Positions 35,529 through 48,345 are shown, counted from the stretch's first letter. The stretch: DNA of 64,000 nt from Ceratothoa steindachneri (GCA_963969495.1 OZ018324.1:50033361-50097360), one strand, 5' to 3'. Numbers and translations: made by a program. The notes: generated by a model not told the origin, from the sequence alone.

Positions 35529-36461
35529 CGAGGGGCGGTCAATAAGTTTTGCAATTCGGATATAAGGAAACGAGATATGAGGAAAAGTGTTGTATTATTT
35601 TTCAATATAACTATCCTAGACTTCAATGCACTTGCGCCACTTGTCCCTGAGGCTTCGAATTCCCGACAACCAGAAATCTCCCGACTTCTGTTCAATCCAC
35701 TCCTGGACGGCGAGCTGGACATCTTCATCGTCCCCAAACCAGCGTCTACGAAATGCAGCCTTGAGCTGGTGGAATAAAAAGTAGTCGCTAGGGGTCAGAT
35801 CTGGACTGTAGGGGGGGATGGTCGAGCTCCTCGAATCCGCACTCGCGCAGGGCAGCTTGTGCAACTCTGGCCCTGTGGACTTTGACGACGTTCAAGTCGA
35901 TCATGGGGCGTGAGGTTTCTAGGGACCCAACGGGCAGAGACCTTGGTCATGGCTAAATTGTCGTGGGTGATGTTGATAACACTTCCATGTGATATTCCAA
36001 ATTGTCGCTCGATTTATTCGACCTTCACTCGTCGATTTTCGAGGATGATCCTCTCCACACGGGCCACATTGTCCTTGTTGGTCACGTCTGACGGGCGTCC
36101 TGGACGGGGGTCATCTTCAAGGGACTCACGAACATGGCGGAACTCCCTATTCCAGCGAGCAATGGTTGCATAGGAAGGGGCAGTGTTGCTGTACACTGCA
36201 ACCATGCGTTCATGGATCTCTTTTGCATTCTTGCCTTCCTTGGTCAAAGATTTGATCTCTGCGCGGTGCTCAACCTTCTCCATTATCGAAAAATTTGTGA
36301 CTGACGATCTGCGATCAGCTACTGCTTTTTAAATAGAGGAGGCAGGAGCGTGCGGCTGCAGGTCCTGATTTTTCATAACTTGTCCTAACACCCATACAAA
36401 CAGCCTTCTCCCTTCCTCTGTTTTGTCCTACCGATTCGCAAAACTTATTGACCGCCCCTCG
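35529..36461 (-). mobile_element. Mariner-like element with internal deletion
   Basis: Inverted ends CGAGGGGCGGTCAATAAG at 35529 and its complement ending 36461, with TA duplications at 35527-35528 and 36462-36463. It lies inside an intron (35333-36517) of the large element's gene. 933 bp against about 1.3 kb for a complete mariner. Confidence 0.95.
35616..36283 (-). pseudogene. Mariner transposase with catalytic core deleted
   Basis: N-terminal part (36283-36014): EHRAEIKSLTKEGKNAKEIH, YATIARWNREFRHVRESLED and DPRPGRP, a Mos1-type helix-turn-helix pair. It continues in frame through a stop at about 36013 to QFGISHGSVINI and RWVPRNLTPHDR. The C-terminal part (35864-35616) has PPYSPDLTPSDYFLF with the last Asp of the D,D34D triad near it. 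The segment holding the first two catalytic Asp residues is missing near 35890. The transposase would have bound the terminal repeats and moved the element; this copy cannot. Confidence 0.9.
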
Positions 36462-39028
36462 TATGACATATAACTTGGTTACATCAATATTAACACCATA
36501 TGATTATGTTCTCTCAGGTCATCCAGTATCAGGCGCAAGGCAACCTGGCGTTCACACTTCTCGTCAAGTCACAGAATCAAGATGAACCATTGGATCTGGA
36601 CAAGCTGATGACATTCAGCCTGATGCTGGTGCCTCCCAGCCTCGGTTCCCCAGACGGCTTTTTCTTAAAGACTAACAAAGCCACAATGCTGCGCTACCTT
36701 TTGGAAGATTTCACCACGGATCTACCATACCCCAAGGAAGCCCTGTTCATCCAGGACGGCATGGCGCTGCTTCATACCCTTACTAACCTTCCCCGACATT
36801 TGGTGAGATATGTCTGCAGGTGCTAGATCAAATGGTAGACAAAAAGCATTTTTATTTCTCGACAAACAGTTATCATCCACAGTCTATTAAAGCCCAGGAG
36901 AGATTGAGACGAGGCAGATCAGAGAAGATCATTCTGGATGGACCAGCAACTCGGAGACCATGTGATTTCAAGCTTTATCTGGCTAACGATGACAACAAGA
37001 AGCAGTTTTGCGACCTTCTCCTGCGAGTGTGAAGTGGTCAGCAGGCTGCTTCAAGGCTGGGGAAAACCGAGATGGCAGTGCTGATTGTTGAAGGGACGGC
37101 TCATCAAATTCTCTCTTCAAATGGACAGGCGAGTAAAAGGGAAAACAGGCAACAGACATTCAGATAAAAATATACACACATTTGTATAAATATGTTGTAT
37201 AATGACACAGACATTACAAAAATCTCAAATAAATGTATTTCAGATATTGCACATACACACACACAAACCTTATCGAACATGATACTTGCTCCATCAAAAT
37301 GTCACACATTTTCGTTAGAAAAGACTGAATTCTTGCTATTTCTTCTTCTTTTCTCTTTTTTATTATAGTGGTGTTGTGTTTCAGGTTGAAGTTCGAGATC
37401 TTTCCACCATCTAGAGCAACCAGAAAGAGACGGACACTAGGGTTGTACTGTATCTACACCATGCTGTAGCACTTGGGTACAAGAACGCTGTGGTTAGAAC
37501 CCCTGATACAGACATATTCATGATTCTTCTCTACCACGCTCATGCAATAAAACTAACTGTATATCTTGATACGGGATCAGGAAAACATCGACAACTTGTG
37601 AACCTCTCTGAGCTTGCAGAGACCCTTGGTGAAGATTACTGTGCTACTCTTCTTGGGTTCTACGTCTTCACCAGAGAAGACTGTACCAGCGCTTTCAAGG
37701 GGAAGGGAAAGATCCGGCCTCTGAAGAAGCTAAAGAAGAACGCCAGGTTTCATGTGATCTTTAAGCAACTCGGAGACGACTGGAATGTCTAACCTGTGGT
37801 GCTAATGCAGTTGGAACAATTCACCTGTCTCATGTACTAACAAAGCCATGAATCATCAGTTAATGTGGTTCGTGCCAAGCTGCTCCGCACTATGGTTGGA
37901 GAGGATAAGCATCTCACTTCCAAGTCAAAGGTGGATGTGAGGGTATGGAACGTACATACTCACATGCCGCCAGACAATCTTGGAAACAAAAGAAATTTGT
38001 CGTTTGAGTTGACCTTCGTCTCCTCTATCTCTCTCTCCTCACCCTTCCCCCAACTGGCGACACGAAGTCGGACGAAAGAACGCCTATCTCTCAAAGAAGC
38101 TTAAATCTTATTTGCCTTCTTTATTATAGCATGGAGATTGTCCAGAAGGCGCTGCGATAAGCGAATTGTCGTGAATGGGATCTCTCTCTCGATTTACCAC
38201 AATCGGCGATATAAATAACCTCGCCGTTTACCCCTCGACAGCAGTGTCCCAAATCTACTCACGTAATCCTCACGTTGAACGAGAGTCGTTGCCGTAACGT
38301 ATCGACTACCAACGTGCCGTTGAGTCAACCTGGTCGCTGCCTCAAAGTGTTCCTGGAAGTAAATCCCACCCCGCAGAGTCTGTGACTAGAAGAGTACGCT
38401 CTGTTGTTCAACGTAACTTGAGTAAGAAAAAGAACATCCAAATAGTTACTGGAAGTTACTATTTGCTAGTGTGACATCCAGTTAGGAGTGAACTAACCGG
38501 AACTGCAGCCAGCAGCCCCGAACCCGTCGTCTTATCCCCCCCTCTCCCCGAGAATTCGTGTTAACGCCACCCGATCCACCCCGTCTGGACCCGAGTAGTC
38601 GTCTCTCCAATCCATTAATAAATGGTATCTGTAAACCCAGTGTCCCTCTATTTTTAAATTACCTAATTTATTAACCGTGATTGATACTCCTATTGAGTCA
38701 TTATAAATCTAGACGCTTAACGTCAGTGTTTAATATTTAATCCTTAATTTTGCCTGTTAACTATTGCTAATTATTATATTTGTGTAAAGTAAAGTTTATT
38801 TTGAGTACGTGTGTTTATTTGTGGCTCCTTCCTTTTGACGTACCCTTGGAAAGACTTTAATTAAGCATCCCTTCGGCTAATTTATCCAAACTGTATTATG
38901 CACTCTTAGAATTCAACAATCACAAACCTTCCCCCTAGTAACAAGTGGGACTTTTATAGTGAGAATCCTGGCTACGGCACAACACGCCTCTAACCAGCTT
39001 TCACACGTTCAGTAGGAATTCAAGCCTA

Positions 39029-39134
<106 letters not shown>

Positions 39135-39211
39135 TGTAGGATTGAGTCATAGGGTCAATACCACCGACTTAAACAAAAGCGGTGTGTCCAGATCAAGGAC
39201 TAGAATAATTA

Positions 39212-42093
39212 CACTGGTCTATAGTGTTTCTTAATAAAATTGACCTCCTAAATCCGAATCTGTCATGCGTTTTTCTCTATCACCTCCAGTTTTTGCGATA
39301 CAGGGGGTGATAATAATTTTATAGTTTATACATCTCCTATATTACATCAAATTTCAATAGTTTTTGCACTGCTCTATTCGCAGTAAATTTTGTGTATATT
39401 TTAAGTAATTATGCAAATAGGTTTATATTTTGCAGGTTAAAAATTGCTTAGCATTATAATAATAAGAATAATAATAATAATAGTGGTTGAGTTAAAAATG
39501 AACAGAAAATGTAAGAATATCTCCGACAGATTTTGCTATGTTTGCGGCAAAGTGACTTTTCCCGAGCAGCAAAGTACAATCCCTCCTGTAATTAAATCTT
39601 TGTATCATGCATATTTTGGAGTAAGGCTAAGAGATCAAGATAAAAGTTTTGCACTACATATCTGCTGCAAGGGATGCTACATAAGTTTAAGACGCTGGAG
39701 TCAGGGCGAACAGAAGTCCCTCTCTTTTGGTGTTCCCATGGTGTGGAGAGATGGCAAGGACCACACTACGGACTGCTATTTTTGCATGAAAAATCTTAAA
39801 GGTGAGCATTGTATCAAGTATTTAAGCTTTCTATATTATACTGGTTCCTGAAAATGTCATTATTATGCAAAGACTAAGCATAAAATTAAAAACTAACATA
39901 GTTCACTTCAGCATTAACATATCCTTTACTAAACATTTATGTACTATCTGCAACTCCAAATCAATTCTTTTATGTAATATGCAATTATATTTTCCACAGG
40001 TATAAATAAGAAGAATAAACATAGTGTGGCATATCCGGATGTTCCTTCTGCCATCAAATCCCTGCCCCATGGCCCAGGAATTCCTATACCTTCTCCCCCT
40101 GAACATATAGAGGTACATGAAGAGATTAATATGGAAGTTGACCAAGATTATGACACATCTGAGTCTTATCAGGTTTCCACACATTAATATGGTCGCAAGA
40201 CCATTTACTCAAGTTCAGTTAAATGACCTGACCAGGGATCTGGGGGTTTCAAAGGCGAATACACAACTTCTTGGCTCTCGACTTCGTGAAAGTAATCTTC
40301 TCGCTTAAGAAACAACATTTAGGGGGGTACAGAAATAGAGACCAAGAGTTTCGAAGCTATTTTTTACAGCATTCTTCCAGCTCTTTAGTATACTGCACTA
40401 ATATTAAAGGACTTGTTGAGGCCCTTGGAATTCCCTACAATCCATTAGAATGGAGACTGTTCCTAGATTCCTCCAGTAGAAGTTTAAAAGCTGTGTTACT
40501 GAATATTGGTGACAAGATAGCTTCCGTTCCTATAGGCCATTCAATCCAACTTACTGAAAGTTATGAAAATATGAAAAAATTGCTGGATGCAATAAATTAC
40601 TCTAGCTATAAGTGGAGGATATTTGGTGACTTAAAGGTAAGATCATTTTACACTTGGCATTTCTAAGCTTTTTGATATTGACATTTTCATTTTTAATTGT
40701 TAATACTTGTATACACCTTTTGCTCAACTTACATTTTACAAGAATGCAAATCTGGAAATCATGAGTCATTTTTTAGTTATATTTTTTGTTGAAGTGTGTC
40801 CCTATAGGTTAATGCATCCTATTGGGTTAATGGGGAACTTATCCTAATTGAGAAGGTATACAACACAACTCAATAAACTCAAAATAAGATGTACATATAT
40901 CCAATTAGTTCCAATACGATGATTTAATGCATCGGCATACAGGATTTTTCAGTACATATTCATATTCTTATTGTTTTAAGAAATATTACTTTGAATTTGT
41001 TTTTAGAAATATTACACTGAATTTACATACCGTGCTAAATTTTTTTCAGGTAGTGTCTCTTACGCTTGGGACGCAAACAGGCTACACGAAGCATCCCTGT
41101 TTCCTATGTTTATGGGACAGTCGTGCAGATAGTATGCCCTATGAGAAGAAGGTTTGGCCTCCACGAGAAGCATTTAGAATTAGATCAAACAATGTGATAG
41201 CTGAACCTTTAGTGCCTCCTCAAAAAATACTCCTCCCTCCACTGCAAATAAAGCTTGGCATAATGAAAAATTATGTCAAAACCCTTAATAAAGTAGGCCA
41301 AGCTTTTAAATTTCTTCTTCAAAAATTTCCACAAATCATTGACGCTAAGCTCCATGGGGAAATTTTTGATGGACTTCAAATCAGGAACTTGATCAGCAAT
41401 TTGATGCATCAATGAAGGACATAGAAAAAGATGCCTGGAAAGCTTTCAAAGCTCTAGTTAACAATTTTCTAGGCAATAAAAGAAGCCTAGAAGAATATGT
41501 TGCCCTGGTCAATCAGCTCTTAACAAGTCTCAAACATTTGGGAGCTCGAATGTCTATAAAGATACACTTTTTACAGTCCCATCTGGATTATTTTCCCGAC
41601 AACTGCGGGGATTACAGTAAAGAACAGGGGCAAAGATTCCACCAGGACATAAAAACAATGGAATCCAGGTACCAGTGTAAATGGAACGGAAACATGCTTG
41701 CTGACTACTGTTGGTGTTTGAAGCGTGATGCACCAGATGACAGGCACAAACGAAAATCGTCAAGGGCGTCTGTTCTTCGAAATTATAATTATTTTCTTTA
41801 TTATGTTGCATTCTTTTATTTTTTGTTTATTAAAAGAATTATAGTTTACATACGTGTATTCCTGTTTATATGATATAACAGTAATAATGCATTATTAGAT
41901 AGAGAAAGTTTTTTTTTTAAAAAATTCAGAAAAAATGAGGTAATCTCAATGAAAATGGTGTATGCTGTACTGAGAAAATCTGACCTGATTGAACAAATAT
42001 ACATTCATTTTTGAGCTCAGGAGGTTGGATTCATTAAGAAACCACAAAAAAATCCTGGGGAACATAAAAAAAAATTTCAAACGCAGGCCTGTG
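39212..42093 (+). mobile_element. CACTG-ended DNA element with unfamiliar transposase-like gene, TSD TTA
   Basis: Begins CACTGGTCTATAG at 39212 and ends CGCAGGCCTGTG at 42093, giving CACTGGTCT against CACAGGCCT as inverted tips. Subterminal similarity is visible (GTTTCTTAATAAAATTGACCTCCT against the complement of AGGAGGTTGGATTCATTAAGAAAC). TTA flanks it at 39209-39211 and 42094-42096. Excising it with one TTA restores the LTR as seen in the 3' copy, so both borders are exact. CAC(T/A)G tips and 3-bp duplication fit the CMC (CACTA/EnSpm) superfamily; that assignment is inference. Confidence 0.9.
39497..41813 (+). pseudogene. Transposase-like protein of the CACTG element (three readable exons)
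   Basis: Exon 39497-39801 has Cys pairs FCYVCGKVTFPEQ, CCKGCYISLRRW and CYFCMKN, a zinc-binding N-terminus. Exon 40001-40636 has LNDLTRDLGVSKANTQLLGS, then WRLFLDSSSRSLKAVLL (D near 40466) and FGDLKV at the exon end (D near 40628). Exon 41050-41813 has KHPCFLCLWDSRADSMPYEK, LPPLQIKLGIMKNYVK, HFLQSHLDYFPDN, SKEQGQRFHQDI (E candidate) and MLADYCWCLKRD. Introns start AAAG/GTGAGC and AAG/GTAAGA and end in CACAG and TTCAG. A D-D-E set is plausible but unproven. Frameshifts near 40180, 40300 and 41410 inactivate it. Confidence 0.75.
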
Positions 42094-42136
42094 TTATTGG
42101 ACCAGACTATGAGCAATTCTACGACATATATAAAAG

Positions 42137-42154
42137 TGGTGTCAGCTTTAAGGG
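42137..42154 (+). other. Candidate primer-binding site, gypsy copy C
   Basis: TGGTGTCAGCTTTAAGGG begins 10 bases after the LTR end (42126), separated by TATATAAAAG. Comparable to TGGTATCAGG in copy A. The tRNA is not identified. Confidence 0.5.
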
Positions 42155-42442
42155 TTTAAATTTTGGAGTAAGCGAACTCATATAGCCTAAAACCTGCCAA
42201 CGTCCAAGGAAGCCCAAATAAACTAACGCAAATTTTAATAATTAGAGTCTATTCCCCGAAAGAATATAAATAATAACCATTAAGAACCCTTTCCAGATAG
42301 CAAAAACAAAGCTAGGAAAATATTCATTATTTTGGGGGTTAATTATTAGATTGTGTCGGTTAGGAACAATCGCAGCTTCTAATTCTCTTACCAGGTGGGT
42401 AAGTTCTTTCGTGAGTCACCAGTTGCGTCAGCAAGAGCAGCA

Positions 42443-43550
42443 ATGGCTTCACAATCGTTCGAAGTTTTCGTCAAGCAAGGACAAGCTCTCGGTCTCACAG
42501 GACAGGAACTAAAAGAATTCGTCCAAAGCGAACAGCGAGAGTAAAGAGCACGTGAAATGGAAGAAAGGAGAAGAAAAGAAGAATTGGAAGAAAGGAGAAG
42601 AAAAGAAGTTTTAGAAATGGAAGTAAGAAAAGAAGCGTTTTAATTTGAAGAAAGAGAAAGGATTCGAAAACATGAAAGGGAATTGAGTAGAGACCAAGTT
42701 GAAATCAGTTCTGTTGGATCCCGTGATCATCAACCCCAGGCCCCCGCTATGAAACTTCCCCAATATAAAGACGAAGAAGATTTGTGCTCATACTTAACAC
42801 ATTTTGAAAAGATCTTCGAGGTAAACGGATGGGCCCTAGAATCCGAAGGAGTCAGTAGATTGCTCCCATTGCTCAGTCCGCGCTTAAGAGAAATTTTCAT
42901 CTCGTTACCACATGAAGCTACAATAGATTCGGCACCTTGAAGGCCGAATTGCTATCCGCCTTCAACTTGAAACCTCAGTTCTACCGCGCTAAGTTTAGAT
43001 TGGCTAAAATCCAGCCCGGTCAAACTTACCGACATTTTGGATATATCCTGAAGCGAAACCTCCAGTTCTGGTTAGAATAATACAAAGTCGAATCGAATTA
43101 TGAGGCCATGATGGACTTTATGTTAAAAGACCAGCTATTGTCCACCCTCCCCTAGGAGATCCGAGCATTCGTGCAAGACCACCGAGCGTCTACCTTTCAA
43201 GAATGCCTGGAGGAAGCCCATCTCCATGCGAAAAATCATCACCTATACCCACAGGATACCCGGAAGAATAGTCCCCCGTCCCCGAAGAATAAATTTAGTC
43301 AATGGAAGGTCCAACAAAGGAAACCCCCTCCATTGATAAAAACCACAGCCCCCTTCAGGCCAAAGAATAAGCCTTTTGTAGCATACGAAGACAGAAAACC
43401 CCCAGTCTTCAATACCCCCTACAATAACCAGCACCAGAATAAGCAGGTTATATGCTACTCCTGCGGTTCCCCCGGCCATTATAAGTCCCAATGTGTACAG
43501 AATTCCAGCCTACGTCCCACCCAGAGCCAACAAGTCCACCAAGTAACTGC
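42443..43550 (+). pseudogene. Gag polyprotein, gypsy copy C
   Basis: Starts at the ATG of MASQSFEVFVKQGQALGLTG (42443), homologous to copy A. A short charged helix (EERRRKEELEERRRKE) follows. Then the capsid-like region in 42683-42940 (YLTHFEKIFEVNGWALESEG, LLPLLSPRLREIFISLP), a frame change near 42930, and TLKAELLSAFNLKPQFYRA and GQTYRHFGYILKR. The 43171 frame ends gag with the knuckle CYSCGSPGHYKSQC (near 43450). In-frame stops at about 42541, 42641, 43078 and 43154 show it is dead. Confidence 0.85.
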
Positions 43551-44025
43551 TACCCTTCCCCCGGAACAGCCGGGCGCGCTTACGTCATCCCCCTCGTCTC
43601 CATCCCCACAGGAATTTCAAGTGAACTTCCTGTTCAACAAGAGTACCCCCAGACGACTAAATTTCGAAACCGGCTCGATCAATGGCTGTAAAGTGTCCAC
43701 CCTCATCAGAGACACAGGGTGCACATGCATTGTGGTGTCGGACAAATTGCTCTCCCCTGTCGACCCCCAACATAAGAAGTACGCAATTGTACACGACTTC
43801 TTGAGTCAAGAAAATAGATTCCCGGTAATCCGCTGCCATGTACAGTGTAAATATTTCACTGGTTGGGCCGACGTAGTGGCAGCCCCCATCAAACTTTGCT
43901 CGGTACTCATTGGCCAGAGCGCACTACTCTCCCCAAGTGAAGTGATTCAAGTTGTGTCACTCGAGCGCAAGCTAGCCACGAGGCCTCTCCCCCAACGCGC
44001 CTGCTCACCCCAGAGGCCCCTTTAG
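43551..44025 (+). pseudogene. Protease region, gypsy copy C
   Basis: Continues in the same frame as the gag end (43171-44025). LIRDTGCTCIVVSDKLLSPV carries the catalytic DTG at 43711-43719; FPVIRCHVQCKYFTGWADVV and KLCSVLIGQS follow. The fused gag-protease frame contrasts with copy A, where a frame change separates them. The frame stops at 44023-44025, before integrase. Confidence 0.85.
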
Positions 44026-44117
44026 AAGTCCCAACGAGTAATGTACAATTCCTCAGAGCTTAGCAGAGCTGCCCTTTACTTCAATCCCTTTGGGAAAAGG
44101 CCCGAAAGAACGAAGAG

Positions 44118-45290
44118 GTGATCGTTCGAGGGAACCGTCCCATAAAGTACATCATTAACGACTTCCTTCTGTTTCGCACCTCCTGGGATGAGTCGGACCC
44201 ACCTTCCAAGGTCATGTGTATTCCACGCACACATGTAGACCAAATCCTGCGAGTAGCACATGAAAGTCCCATGGCCGGTCATTTCGGTCATAACAAGACT
44301 TCTCAGCGAGTATTTAAATACTTTTTTGGGCCCAGTGCAGCCAAAGATATTGCAGAATTCTGCAAAACGTGCGAGTTGTGCCAGAAAACCACTGCAAAAG
44401 GTCGAATAGCCCCAGCTTCCCTGCAAAGAACCCCAGTCATTTTGGAGCCCTTCTCGAGAGTCACCATCGACTACATCGGACCAATTCACCCCCCTTCCGC
44501 TGAAGGTCATACGCATGTACTAACCCTGATAGACTGCGCTACCCGATTCCAAGACGCTGTCGCTCTAAAAAGGAATGATAGTATCTCTTGCTCTGAAGCC
44601 CTTATTTCCATTTTTTCTAGAGTAGGATTGCCAAAAGAAATCTTGTCAGATAGAGGCCGCGAGTTTACCTCTGAGCTCATGGAACACGTGAACACCCTGC
44701 TCCAAATCAAACCTATTTTTACCACCTCTTTCCATCCGAGCGCGAACGGCATGCGTGAAAAGTTAAATGCGACCTTGAAAAGCATCCTCAAGAAGCTTTG
44801 CATGGAACAACCCCAAGAATGGCCCCGATATTTGCCAGTTGCGTTATTCGCATGCCGCGAAATTCCCCATAGGACCATCGGATTTTCCCCATTTGAGCTC
44901 CTGTACGGGAGAAACGTGCGGGGGCCCCTCAGTATTTTGAAAGAGTTATGGACAAATTCCCGTTTGTGTCCAGATTTAAGGAACACTTATTCCTTCGTCC
45001 TCGAACTAAGGGAAAGATTAAAAAGGTGTTCTGACATAGCAGTCAAAAATTCCGAAATTAATATGGAAAAGTATTGGACATACTTTGATCTAAAGGCCAA
45101 ACACAGAAAACTGAAGCCCGGAGATGAAGTTCTACTCTTACTTCCCTCGGATTCCCATAAACTTCTCTCCTAATGGAAAGGCCCCTACCCCGTTCAGAAA
45201 ACCCACGGATCGGTCGATTACGTTATACAGACACCCGCAGGTGATAAGTTATATTACATACCTTGTCCCTCCGCCCGCTGTTAGAACGCT
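44118..45290 (+). pseudogene. Integrase, gypsy copy C (core intact)
   Basis: A 351-codon frame from 44118. The zinc-binding HHCC domain is intact (AHESPMAGHFGHNKTS, then CKTCELCQKTTAKGR). The DDE core has FSRVTIDYIGPIHPP (first Asp), EILSDRGREFTSELM (second Asp) and SANGMREKLNATLK (Glu). The C-terminal domain starts at FDLKAKHRKLKPGDEVLLL, and after a stop at 45171-45173 (position of a Gln/Trp in SQWKG) continues to about 45290. It lies between protease and RT. Integrase would insert the element DNA, here producing 5-bp duplications. Confidence 0.9.
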
Positions 45291-46035
45291 TAAAGCACCA
45301 TGGCTTAACTATTAAACTCTCAAAATGCCATTTTTTTATAAATCCATAGAATACCTTGGATTTAAAATAGGCGAAAGTCATCTGGCCCCACAGAAAGAGA
45401 AGGTAAAGGCTATTGTAAATATGCCCCTACCGCGCACCAAGAAGCAATTACGGTCATTCCTCGGTGCTGCGTCATTTTACCACCGCTTCGTACCCCAATT
45501 CGCTTCTGTAGCAGCTTCTCTAAACGATCTGCTAAAAAAGAAACTCCCGGACCCCCTCCAGTGGAACCCCGACGCCGAAGCGCACTTTGAAGAACTCAAA
45601 GAGAAGCTAGTCTCCGCCCCAATCTTAAAATTGCCGAACCCACACAAGAAATTTGGCGTAAGGACAGATGCCTCCCAACTGGGTATTGGCTGCGTATTAT
45701 TCCAATACGACGAGGACCAAGAACCCGCTCCTATAAGCTATGCGAGTCGCCGACTGACGGCTCGCGAAAGGGCATACGCTACGGTAGAATTAGAAGCTCT
45801 AGCGATTGTTTTTGAGATTACAAAATTTAGGATGTATCTGGTAGGTCGTCACTTCCTCATAGAGACTGATCATAGACCGTTAGCCTACTTAAAAACTTGT
45901 AAAAATCGAAACGGCAGGCTAATGCGCTGGTCATTATTGCTAGCGGAGTACCGTTATGAAATCAGGTATCTAAAAGGGTCTGACAATGTACTCACAGACA
46001 GCCTTTCGAGAAACCCAATTTCAGATAGCGATTAA
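45291..46035 (+). pseudogene. RT C-terminal end and RNase H, gypsy copy C
   Basis: From about 45300 the frame HGLTIKLSKCHFFYKSIEYL continues to QLRSFLGAASFYHRFVPQF (RT thumb), then RNase H with FGVRTDASQLGIGCVLFQ (Asp), ATVELEALAIVFE (Glu), TDHRPLAYL (Asp) and VLTDSLSRNP. All RNase H catalytic residues are present. The RT fingers and palm, with the YxDD motif, are missing: integrase-end sequence at about 45285 joins directly to the thumb. The frame ends at a stop (46033-46035). Confidence 0.9.
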
Positions 46036-46321
46036 TAGTCAATTATTTATTTTTTGTGTGTGTATCTCTTTGTATAAATAATTATTTCTTGCCTGTATTC
46101 TGTATGTGTTTTATTTTGTTTTGTATATGTAAATTAGAGAAACTAACGTAGCAGTAGTATTTTGTAGCCATTAGATACTAAAGTAAATTCCTAACGGTTT
46201 TTAAAATCACCGACTCAATTGTTCGAGTCGAGGAAGATAATTCCAAATTCACCGGGTGAAGTTAATTTTCACATTATTCCTTATTTCATGGCAGAATAAT
46301 GTTACTCGAAATAGGTAGGCG

Positions 46322-47541
46322 TGTGAGGGTATGGAACGCACATACTCACATGCCGCCAGACAATCGTGGGAACGAAAGAAATTTGTCGTTTGAGTTGACC
46401 TTCGTCTCCTCTCTCTCTCTCCCCCCACCCTTGCCCCCAAATGGCGACAGGAAGTCGGACGAAAGAACGCCTATCTCTCAAAGAAGCTTAAATCTTATTT
46501 GCCTTCTTTATTATAGCATGGAGATTGTCCAGAAGGCGCTGCGATAAGCGAATTGTCGTGAATGGGATCTCTCTCTCGATTTCCCACAATCGGCGATATA
46601 AATAACCTCGCCGTTTACCCCTCGACAGCAGTGTCCCAAATCTACTCGCGTAATCCTCACGTTGAACGAGAGTCGTTGCCGTAACGTATCGACTACCAAC
46701 GTGCCGTTGAGTCAACCTGGTCGCTGTCTCAAAGTGTTCCTGGAAGTAAATCCCACCCCGCAGAGTCTGTGACTAGAAGAGTACGCTCTGTTGCTCAACG
46801 TAACTTGAGTAAGAAAAAGAACATCCAAATAGTTACTGGAAGTTACTATTTGTTAGTGTGACATCCAGTTAGGAGTGAACTAACCGGAACTGCAGCCAGC
46901 AGCCCCGAACCCGTCGTCTTATCCCCCCTCTCCCCGAGAATTTGTGTTAACGCCACCCGATCCACCCCGTCTGGACCCGAGTAGTCGTCTCTCCAATCCA
47001 TCAATTAATGGTATCTGTAAACCCAGTGTCCCTCTATTTTTAAATTACCTAATTTATTAACCGTGATTGATACTCCCATTGAGTCATAATAAATCTAGAC
47101 GCTTAACGTCAGTGTTTAATATTTAATCCTTAATTTTGCCTGTTAACTATTGCTAATTATTATATTTGTGTAAAGTAAAGTTTATTTTGAGTACGTGTGT
47201 TTATTTGTGGCTCCTCCCTTTTGACGTACCATTGGAAAGACTTTAATTAAGCACCCCTTCGGCTAATTTATCCAACCTGTATTATGCACTCTTAGAATTC
47301 AACAATCACAAACCTCCTCCCTAGTAACAAGTGGGACTTTTATAGTGAGAATCCTGGCTACGGCACAACACGCCTCTAACCAGCTTTCGCACGTTCAGTA
47401 GGAATTAAAGCCTACCTATATATATATATATGATCGTAGGATTAAGTCATAGGGTCAATACCACCGAATTAAACAAAAGCGGTGTGTCCAGATCAAGGAC
47501 TAGAATAATTATTTGACCAGACTTTGTGTAATTCTACGACA
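46322..47541 (+). repeat. 3' LTR of gypsy copy C
   Basis: 1220 bp, TGTGAGGG...CTACGACA, direct repeat of 37936-39211 plus 42097-42126. It holds a TATAAATAA-type box (GCGATATAAATAACC, 46593-46607) that is probably the promoter and a 15-base (TA)n at 47417-47431. No strong polypurine tract is visible before it (AAATAGGTAGGCG). Confidence 0.95.
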
Positions 47542-48079
47542 GTGGATTTGGCTCGCCTCCCTCCATGTCACTCTGCTCTGAAGCCACATATCCAGCGTGT
47601 GAATCACCGAGTGGCCTTGTACAAGCGCGCCCATGAAACCATTCTGGAGAGGCCCAAACCATATGACGATGGACAAGGATGGATCATGTCTGCTGACGGT
47701 GTGCTGGAACCTCTGTGGTCATGCAGTCCTGTATTACCAATGTCACTAATTGATCTTATGACAGCAGATGACCATGAATTGGAGGATGTGGAAGAGGAGG
47801 AAGGAGAAAGGGATGTAGACTTTGATACCTATTTTGAAAGCGATGATGAATTCTGAGAAAATTCTAGTGCTTGCTTTTTCGAAAATAATGACCTCCTGCT
47901 TCTTGATCATATACATAGGATGTTTTCAATCATGTTTTTTAATCATTTTGAAGTTATTGTAAATAAAACTTCTGTGTTAACCAAATTTCTCAATAAATTA
48001 TTGGATTTTTGTTAATTTTTGTAAACATAATTTATTGAAAATGACCTTCAGCTACCATTATCACGTAAAATAAGGATCT

Positions 48080-48335
48080 AATCATAAAAATAAGCCATTT
48101 TTCGGACTCAGCGCCTTCAAAAATCCCTAAAATGATGCCTTCCTGTGCAAAATCAGTGATGTTAGAAAATCACTTTTTTGAGGCTCCGAATGTCCCACCG
48201 GGTCTTCGGGGGCTGAAAAAGGGTACGTCAGACACTTTTTCGTAATGGGAACATGTCTAATCGTTTTCAGTGCATATTTTTCAGTCTAAAAATATCAATT
48301 ACAAGTTTATCTCCGGGGGTGCAGGCTATCTCTTC
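48080..48335 (-). repeat. Right terminal inverted repeat of the large element
   Basis: Complement of the left repeat; begins inside at TAATCATAAAAATAAGCC and ends at GGGGGTGCAGGCTATCTCTTC. A few substitutions and small gaps separate the arms. Confidence 0.9.
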
Positions 48336-48345
48336 GTCCCGCTAG

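Noticed and set aside
39444..41873. Host gene or gypsy-encoded extra protein
   Set aside because: Its borders coincide with a TTA-flanked insertion in the LTR, so it belongs to a separate DNA element.
47524..47856. Independent small gene of 110 codons
   Set aside because: Its frame continues that of 37865-37935 once gypsy copy C is removed; it is the C-terminus of the large element's protein.
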